Positions 58,442-64,000 of a stretch of DNA of 64,000 nt are shown here, piece after piece; within the stretch, counting starts at the first letter, position 1, and the number at the start of each line of letters is the position of its first letter. Below the pieces are notes generated by a model. The model was given only the letters and a program-made list of their open reading frames with translations. It did no database searches and was not told the DNA's origin. Made by a program: the position numbers and the translations under genes. Where the stretch lies: the NCBI RefSeq assembly GCF_014205015.1, contig NZ_JACHMO010000001.1, positions 7,006,001 through 7,070,000 on the forward strand, read 5' to 3'. This DNA is from Saccharothrix ecbatanensis. Lineage in GTDB: Bacteria > Actinomycetota > Actinomycetes > Mycobacteriales > Pseudonocardiaceae.

Positions 58442-58586
58442 GAGCTGGGGCCTCTCGGGGTGCTCGGACTCGGGCTCTCGGCGCAGGCGCGGATCGACGC
58501 ACCGGACGTTGCCCATGCTAAGCAAAGTGACTGTGAAAACAGGTGCCGCAAAGGTCGCAGTGGCCCAACTCACTAGGCCGTTCAGT

Positions 58587-59467
58587 CTACCTGGGCAGCT
58601 GCGAACGCCTGGGCGCCACGTGGCAGCCGAGCCGGCGGATGGCCTTGTTCACGTGACCTTCGGGCATGCTCCAGCGGATCGGCGCGGGCACGAGCAGTGC
58701 GGCGGTCCGAAGTCCGCGCAGGAGGGCGGTGGCGGCCGGTTCGGGGTACGGGCGGTGGCCGTGCAGGGCGATGGCCCACGGGGGCAGCACGGAGTACGCG
58801 AGGTGGCCCAGCAGCGGTTCGTAGGCGTCCAGGCCAAGGCGCAGCACGCCGGTGACTGGCGGGCGGCGCAGGAACCGGTACACGGTCTCGGAGTCCTCGG
58901 TGCGCTTCAGCTCGGGGAGCATCGCGGCGAAGTAGTCGCTCATCTCGCGGGCGCTGCCGGGCACTTCGTCCTCGTGCAGGCCGACGAGGGCGGCGGTGCG
59001 GCGCTGCGGCGCTGTTCGTCGTAGTAGCGGTCGACCTGGGTGTCGGTGAGGCGGTAGCCGGCGCGGCGCAGGACCGTGACGAAGCTGTGGACCTCGGCGC
59101 AGTGGACCCAGAGCAGCAGGTGGGGGTCGTCGATGCGGAACGTCCTGCCGGTGGCGTCCTTCGCGCGGAGGGTGCGGTGCAGGTCGCGGACCCGTGCGGC
59201 GGCCCGTTCGACCTCTTCGGTGGAGCCGTAGCTGACCGTGCCGACGAAGCTCGCGGTGCGCCTTAGGCGGCCGAGCGGGTCCTGTCGGAAGTTCGAGTTC
59301 TGCACGATGGCGGCGACGGCGCGCGGGTGCAGGGCTTGGAGGTAGAGGCTGGCGATGCCGGCGACCCACATCGCGGGGTCGGCGTGCAGCTGCCAGGTCA
59401 CCGTTCCGGGTCCGAGCAGCCCTGCGTCCACTCGGCCGATGGTGTCACGTGCGGCGGTTGACGTCAC
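58587..59467 (-). pseudogene. Frameshifted MpaB-family (DUF2236) oxygenase gene
   Basis: The N-terminal part (59467 to about 59013) reads MTSTAARDTIGRVDAGLLGP, WQLHADPAMWVAGIASLYLQ and LLLWVHCAEVHSFVTVLRRA. The C-terminal part (about 58996 to 58587) reads LVGLHEDEVPGSAREMSDYF and ends RLGCHVAPRRSQLPR, in another frame. The break is an exact 8-bp tandem duplication, TGCGGCGC at 58997-59004 and 59005-59012. Removing one copy gives one continuous 290-aa frame (Asp-Glu-Gln-Arg-Arg-Thr-Ala-Ala-Leu). These heme-dependent DUF2236 proteins resemble rubber oxygenase Lcp. As read, the product would be a 175-aa truncated protein. Confidence 0.9.
58997..59012 (-). repeat. 8-bp tandem duplication causing the frameshift
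   Basis: TGCGGCGC occurs twice without interruption. A single copy would restore the reading frame. Confidence 0.92.
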
Positions 59468-59577
59468 CCGTTCGAGGCGGCCTTAGCGGGCTGACGGCGT
59501 AACGGGCTGGGGCGTAACGCCTTTCGCCTGGCGAACGATTTCACGTGACACCGTGGAGCGTCGAAGCGGGTGCTGGG

Positions 59578-60099
59578 ATGAGCAATGGCAAGAGCGTCGC
59601 CTTCGCCGGGGTCGCGCTGTTACTCGCGACCGGTGGACTCGTGTCCGTGGCGCTCACGGTCAACGAGCCCCGGCCGGTGGACGTGCGTCGGGTCGACGCG
59701 AGTCCCGCGGTGCCCGGAGTGCTGAGCGCGAGTTACACCACCACGATCCAGGCGACTCGTCCCACGACTCCCGCGGTGATCGCCATCCCGCCACCGCCGC
59801 AGCCTCGTCCCGTTCCGGCTACGACCACCGTCGTGCCGACGACCACCGAGCCGCCGCCGCCACCGTCGTCCAGCGTTCCGGAGGAGACCACGTCTTCCTC
59901 CCCACCGACTTCGGACGACCACTGCGACCCCGCGTACGTGACCGAGGGCCCGTGCGTGCCGAAGCGCTTCCCGCGTGGGGTGTGGCGCAAGTGCGAGTGG
60001 CTGTACGACCAGGGCACCACCAAGATCGAAGTGGTCGGCTGGGACCACCACTACCTCGACCGCGACCACGACGGCATCGCCTGCGAACGCTCCGACTGA
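59578..60099 (+). CDS. Secreted/membrane-anchored excalibur-domain protein
   Basis: A 173-aa protein with an N-terminal signal anchor (VAFAGVALLLATGGLVSVAL), a Pro/Thr/Ser-rich linker (residues 60-120, PTTTEPPPPPSSS), and a C-terminal excalibur calcium-binding motif DHHYLDRDHDGIACE. Cys residues in DDHCDPAYVTEGPCVPKRF and RKCEWLYDQG may form disulfides. ATG 59578 is chosen; a GTG at 59545 would add 11 residues. Excalibur domains occur on extracellular nucleases, but no nuclease domain is present. Confidence 0.85.
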   Translation: MSNGKSVAFAGVALLLATGGLVSVALTVNEPRPVDVRRVDASPAVPGVLSASYTTTIQATRPTTPAVIAIPPPPQPRPVPATTTVVPTTTEPPPPPSSSVPEETTSSSPPTSDDHCDPAYVTEGPCVPKRFPRGVWRKCEWLYDQGTTKIEVVGWDHHYLDRDHDGIACERSD

Positions 60100-60110
60100 C
60101 CCGCGCCGCC

Positions 60111-60290
60111 GTCCTGAGCGTTGAATTCAGGGGTCCTGAACGTAGGACACGGTGGTCCTGAACGTACGACTCACGCGTTCTGAACGTAGGACTCACGCGG
60201 GTTGGGGGTGAGTCCTACGTTCGGTGCGGGTGAGTCCTACGTTCGGAACGACCGTGTCCTACGTTCGGAACGGGTGAATTCAACGCTCGG
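60111..60290. repeat. Mirrored pair of 22-bp tandem repeat arrays C
   Basis: Plus-strand units at 60114-60135, 60136-60157, 60158-60179 and 60180-60201 follow the excalibur gene. An inverted array of four 22-bp units (about 60209-60289) runs back from the opposing ATPase gene. Each array, read from its gene's 3' end, has the GAATTC unit first, then GGACAC, then GACTC units. The GAGCGTTGA of the inverted array supplies the ATPase stop codon (60280-60282). Confidence 0.93.
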
Positions 60291-63200
60291 GAGGGGCCAG
60301 GCGGTCGAGGGCGGTGCCGACGCGGTCGGACAGGAGGGCTACGGCGCCCACCGCGCGGCTCATCGGGTCGTCGTCCGAGCCGCCCAGGGCCTGGGCGCGG
60401 AGGTAGCCCGACTTCACCTCCTGCCAGCGGGCGGACTGGGCGGGCGTCAGGGTCCCGCGCAGTTCGGCCAGCTTGAGCAGGTTCGCCTCGGCGCCGGACG
60501 TCAACGTCTGCGCTTCACCCACGTAGTGGTCGTCGATCACGGCGGCCAGCTCGGCGTCGTTCATCACCGGCACGACCTTCTCCGCCAGCTTGTTCATGTT
60601 CCGGTACGAGCCCTGCAACTGGAACGGCGGCTCGACCCGCGACGCGTCGGACTGGGCGGCCGAGGCGATGTACGCCTGGTTGTTCGCCAGCACGACCCCC
60701 TGCACGCGCAGCAGCTTCCGCAGCACGGACAGCACCTGTTCCAACTCCACCGACGTGTACGGGTGCGCCAGCCGGTCCGCCCGCACGTCCTCGCCCCGCG
60801 CCATCCGCACCAGCAGCTCGATGTCACCCCGGTCACGGGTGGACAGCGGCGCGAGCACCGGGTTCGACGTCAGCGCGTTCTCGATGTAGCTCAACGCGAA
60901 CAGGTCCTCGCGCCCGGACAGCACGTCGCCCAGGTTCCACACGTCCGCGCGGTTGGCGAGCATGTCCGGAATCCGGAACCGCTGCCCCGACTCGGTGTAC
61001 GGGTTGCCGGCCATGCACACCGCGAACCGCTTGCCACGCATGTCGTACGTGCGCGTGCCGCCGTCCCACACGCCTTCCATCCGCCGCTGCGCGTCGCACA
61101 GCGAGATGAACTTCTGCAACAGCTCCGGTGACGTGTGCTGGATGTCGTCCAGGTACAGCAGGACGTTGTTGCCGGCCTCCAGCGCGAACGAGATCTTCTC
61201 GACCTCCTGCCGCGCGGTGGCGTTGGGCGCGTCGGCCGGGTCGACCGACGTCACGTCGTGGCCCAGCGACGGGCCGTTGACCTTGACGAACACCAGCCCG
61301 AGCCGGTTGGCGACGTACTCCATCAACGTCGTCTTGCCGTAGCCGGGCGGTGAGATGAGCAGCAGCAGGCCCATCTGGTCGGTGCGCTTCGAGTCGCCCG
61401 CCGCGCCGAGCTGCTTGGCCAGGTTGTCGCCGATCAGCGGCAGGTACACCTCGTCCAGCAGCCGGTTGCGGACGAACGCGCTCATCACCTTCGGCTGGAA
61501 CTCGTCCAACCTGAGCCGAGCCCGTTCACGCGCCACGACCTCGTTCCGCCGACGCTGGTACGCCCGGTAGGCGGGCACGCGTTCCTCCCGGAACACCCGC
61601 GTCCGCGTCAGCAGCTCGTCCAGCCGGATCCCCAACGTCCGGTCGGTGATCCGCGGGTGCGTGCCGAGCAGACCGTCCACAGTGGCCTGCAGCTGGGCGG
61701 ACGACTCGTATCGCGGCAGGTCGCGGCACAGTTCCAGGGCCACCGCCTCCGGCAGGTCCGGTTCGGCCGAGCCCGCCAGGAACGCCTCGTACCAGCCCTC
61801 CACCAGCCGCCGCCGCACGGCGAGATCGCTGAACGCCCGCAGGTCCTCGTCGAACTCTTTGCGCCCGCCCAACGCCTGGTGGAACGCGTCCACCAGAGCG
61901 CGCGCTCCGGCACTCGTGGCGAACCCGACCGGCGCGCTGCACAGCTCCTCGAACAGGTACTCGCCGGCCAACGGATCACCGGCCAGCGACGACAGCTCCG
62001 CGCACAGCTCGTCGATCGCCGCCGTGTGCCCGAACGCCGACCGCGCCCGCCCCAACGACGCCGCCCGCCGCGACCACGAAGCCCGCGTCTCCTCGGCAGC
62101 CGAGGCCCAGAACAGCTGCCCCGCCGCACGGGCGCCGGGCGGGTACCGCAGCACGCCCGCACCAGCGTGCAACCGGAGCAGCACGTCCAGGATCCGGGCC
62201 GCGTCGTGGTCGTGCACGCCCCGCTCGTAGCCCTCGTCCAGCCGCGACTCGGCGACCTGCCGCACCAGGTCCGACAACCGCTCTTCGGTGACGGCGGCGT
62301 GCAGGTCGTCCAACGGGTGGGTGGCCAGGATCGACGCGGCCAGGTGCTCCGCCCGGTACACGTCGGCGGTCTCCGACACGACCAGCTGGTCCCAGAACGG
62401 CTGGGTGTCGGCGAACTCCGGATCACGCACCGGCGCGCGGAAGTCGGTGCCGGTGATGGCGAACGACAGCGCGCCGTCCTTCGGCACCAGCGTCAGGTCC
62501 ATCGGCTGGGTGTTCACCGCGAACCGGTGCTTGCCGAGCCGGATCGTCTCGCCGTCGAACAGGTCGAGCCGGTCGCGCAGCGAGCGCCCGGCCTCCTGCC
62601 GCGCGGCGAGCACCCGGCCGTCCAGCTCCTCGGCCCGCACCTGGTCGCCCAACGCGCGCAGCTCGTCCGCCACCGAGCGGATCTTGGCCACCATCGGGTC
62701 GGACGCGAAGTAGGTGTTGACCTCGTCCAACGACGCCAGTGACGCCACCCGCCGGGTGACGCTGACCAGGATCCGGTCGGCGGACGAGGCGAGCCGGTCG
62801 GCGCGTCGGGCCCGGTCGTCAAGCAACGCCTGCTTGCGTGACGAGAACGCCTCGTAGACGTCGGTCCGCTTGTCGCCGAGCCGGGTCAGGAAGTCGTCGA
62901 ACTCGCCGAACCGCGACTCCAGGTTCTCCAGCTGCAGCAGCAGCCGGCCCAGCTGCTCGTCGCACCGCTGGGGGGTGTCCGCGACCGCCAGCGCGCCCGT
63001 GATGGCCTGTCCGAGCAGCGCGAACTCGGCGGCGAACTCGGCCCGGCCCTCGGTGGCCAGCAGGGCACGCCTGCGACCGTCCACAGTGGCCCGTGCCCGG
63101 TTCAGCCCGCCCAGCACCTCGCCGATGCGTTCCAGGATCGACGTGCGCACGGTGGCGTCCGTGATGTCCAGCGAGCCGACGACCTCGGTCAGCACTTCGA

Positions 63201-64000
63201 GACCGCGTTGCTGCTCGCCCAGCTCCTCGACCAGCGGGGCGGCCTCGGCGACCGTGCGGATGCCGTCCGCCTTGCCGACCAGGGCCTCGACCTGCTCGTG
63301 GTAGCCGGCGAACGCGTCGTCCTGGCGCAGGTGCTCGACCGCGCGCTGCGCCGTCACCCCTAGCTCGTCGTCCAGCGACGACACCAGGGAGTCGATGCGC
63401 GCCACGTCGACGTACCGCATCTCCTTCAACGTGACCAGGTGCCCTTGCGCCTGCCGAAGGCCGGCCAGCTGCCGCACCCACGCGTCGGCGGACGTCGGCA
63501 CCTCGCCGCGCACCCGGCGGACCATGGACGCGATCCGGTCGGCCGCCTCGGTCAACGCCGTGGACGCGTGGTCGGTCAGCGCCTGCACGGTCTCGAACTC
63601 GTCCAGCACCTGCTCGGCGGTGGCGCGCACCTCCGTCAACGGGGTGCGCAGGTCCTCCAGCGCCGCCTCGCCCAGCCAGTGGTAGGCGTCGAACACCCTG
63701 GTGCACGAGGCGATCAAGTCCTCGAACACCGGCACGGACGGCGCCATCTCGCCGACCATCCGGCTCACCGACAGGCAGTCGGAGATGCCGCGGACCAGGT
63801 CGGCGTTGCCCACCCGTTCCAACGGGCCGGTGCCGACGGGCTGCGCCGCGGTGTACGTGTCGGACAGGTACGGCGTCTGCCACACCTGCATCGGGTGCAC
63901 GCGGGTCGGCTCGTCGCTCGACGCGCGGAACACGACCAGCGTGCCGTCGTCGAACAGGGAGAACCCGTGGCAGGACAACGGGTTCGACACTTCCTTGCGG
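60280..64000 (-). CDS. Large AAA 'DNA repair ATPase', N-terminus outside the window
   Basis: The frame is open through the window edge, giving at least 1,239 residues of a longer protein. The first ~500 visible residues are long helices, predicted coiled coil (EDLRTPLTEVRATAEQVLDE, QLGRLLLQLENLESRFGEFD). A beta-rich middle follows (HRFAVNTQPMDLTLVPKDGA). The AAA core is C-terminal: Walker A LISPPGYGKTTLMEYVANRL, Walker B NNVLLYLDDIQHTSPELLQK, and CMAGNPYTESGQRFRIPDML. The family is named 'DNA repair ATPase' in databases, but biochemical proof is lacking as far as I know. The stop codon falls inside a 22-bp repeat. Confidence 0.9.
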   Translation of the reverse strand, partial: RKEVSNPLSCHGFSLFDDGTLVVFRASSDEPTRVHPMQVWQTPYLSDTYTAAQPVGTGPLERVGNADLVRGISDCLSVSRMVGEMAPSVPVFEDLIASCTRVFDAYHWLGEAALEDLRTPLTEVRATAEQVLDEFETVQALTDHASTALTEAADRIASMVRRVRGEVPTSADAWVRQLAGLRQAQGHLVTLKEMRYVDVARIDSLVSSLDDELGVTAQRAVEHLRQDDAFAGYHEQVEALVGKADGIRTVAEAAPLVEELGEQQRGLEVLTEVVGSLDITDATVRTSILERIGEVLGGLNRARATVDGRRRALLATEGRAEFAAEFALLGQAITGALAVADTPQRCDEQLGRLLLQLENLESRFGEFDDFLTRLGDKRTDVYEAFSSRKQALLDDRARRADRLASSADRILVSVTRRVASLASLDEVNTYFASDPMVAKIRSVADELRALGDQVRAEELDGRVLAARQEAGRSLRDRLDLFDGETIRLGKHRFAVNTQPMDLTLVPKDGALSFAITGTDFRAPVRDPEFADTQPFWDQLVVSETADVYRAEHLAASILATHPLDDLHAAVTEERLSDLVRQVAESRLDEGYERGVHDHDAARILDVLLRLHAGAGVLRYPPGARAAGQLFWASAAEETRASWSRRAASLGRARSAFGHTAAIDELCAELSSLAGDPLAGEYLFEELCSAPVGFATSAGARALVDAFHQALGGRKEFDEDLRAFSDLAVRRRLVEGWYEAFLAGSAEPDLPEAVALELCRDLPRYESSAQLQATVDGLLGTHPRITDRTLGIRLDELLTRTRVFREERVPAYRAYQRRRNEVVARERARLRLDEFQPKVMSAFVRNRLLDEVYLPLIGDNLAKQLGAAGDSKRTDQMGLLLLISPPGYGKTTLMEYVANRLGLVFVKVNGPSLGHDVTSVDPADAPNATARQEVEKISFALEAGNNVLLYLDDIQHTSPELLQKFISLCDAQRRMEGVWDGGTRTYDMRGKRFAVCMAGNPYTESGQRFRIPDMLANRADVWNLGDVLSGREDLFALSYIENALTSNPVLAPLSTRDRGDIELLVRMARGEDVRADRLAHPYTSVELEQVLSVLRKLLRVQGVVLANNQAYIASAAQSDASRVEPPFQLQGSYRNMNKLAEKVVPVMNDAELAAVIDDHYVGEAQTLTSGAEANLLKLAELRGTLTPAQSARWQEVKSGYLRAQALGGSDDDPMSRAVGAVALLSDRVGTALDRLAPPER

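Noticed and set aside
58950-59050. Programmed frameshift in the MpaB-family gene
   Set aside because: The shift is explained exactly by an 8-bp tandem duplication, and no slippery heptamer or downstream stimulator is evident.
4500-60200. Short peptides with a shared TFRTRESYVQDHRVLRSG-like sequence at three loci
   Set aside because: They are translations of the 22-bp arrays in one frame, lack starts with ribosome binding sites, and do not keep one reading direction relative to neighbours.
4497-60290. CRISPR array as explanation for the 22-bp repeats
   Set aside because: Units are contiguous with no spacers, and no cas gene is present.

Overview
The window is about 70% G+C, densely coded DNA from an actinobacterium. 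The gene set points to the order Pseudonocardiales (Saccharothrix, Actinosynnema or Lentzea type): mycothiol synthesis (mshA) and a mycothiol-dependent enzyme family, an actinobacterial bS22 ribosomal protein gene of 33 codons, SenX3-RegX3, an HbhA-like protein, many GTG/TTG starts and many apparently leaderless promoters. The genus is an inference.

Layout. Positions 1-33600 largely follow, in the same relative order, the Mycobacterium tuberculosis block Rv0505c to Rv0474 as I recall it: SerB1-like HAD phosphatase, PlsC-like acyltransferase, GalE2-like SDR, bS22, excisionase-type HTH, proC, sugar-phosphate-isomerase-like protein, Rv0497-type membrane protein, Ppx, regX3, senX3, gpmA, YbjN protein, mshA, SDR, L,D-transpeptidase, murB, DUF2505, DUF2516, hbhA-like and its XRE partner. 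Inserted into this core are a thioesterase/proline dehydrogenase pair, an aldo-keto reductase, a 4-coumarate-CoA-ligase-like enzyme with a DUF4349 lipoprotein, a GDSG protease, purU, a LOG-like protein, a XRE-ImmA/PIN toxin-antitoxin-like pair, a YbaK deacylase, and a TipA-type MerR regulator with a textbook 19-bp-spacer promoter.

33600-46700 holds a PIMT-type methyltransferase, a zinc-ribbon protein with a repetitive tail, a membrane NACHT NTPase, a dapC-type aminotransferase, DUF445 and CGNR proteins, and a PadR-ABC-FtsX-FtsX operon. 46859-49376 is a translationally coupled three-gene operon: ECF-like sigma factor, 140-aa helical/beta protein, and TPR-like/CHAT caspase-like protease. It is the best candidate here for an undescribed signalling or immune-type system. 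49400-54960 holds a secreted repetitive protein, a block of strong tandem RNA hairpins, a divergent MocR/YczE pair with ordered operator half-sites, and an HTH/double-ClpN/PP2C-like locus with two copies of a palindromic operator.

54960-64000 holds a Glu-Asp-Phe tRNA cluster, several small unknown proteins, cspA, an orphan amino-acid-binding lipoprotein, an MpaB-family pseudogene broken by an 8-bp tandem duplication, an excalibur-domain protein and the C-terminal 1,239 residues of a large AAA 'DNA repair ATPase'.

Two features run through the window. (1) A family of 22-bp tandem repeats with a fixed order of unit variants sits beside gene 3' ends at three loci. (2) At least fourteen genes have a TANNNT -10 element 6-8 nt upstream of the start codon, implying leaderless transcripts; this fixed several starts. 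No insertion sequence, prophage, CRISPR array or rRNA was seen.
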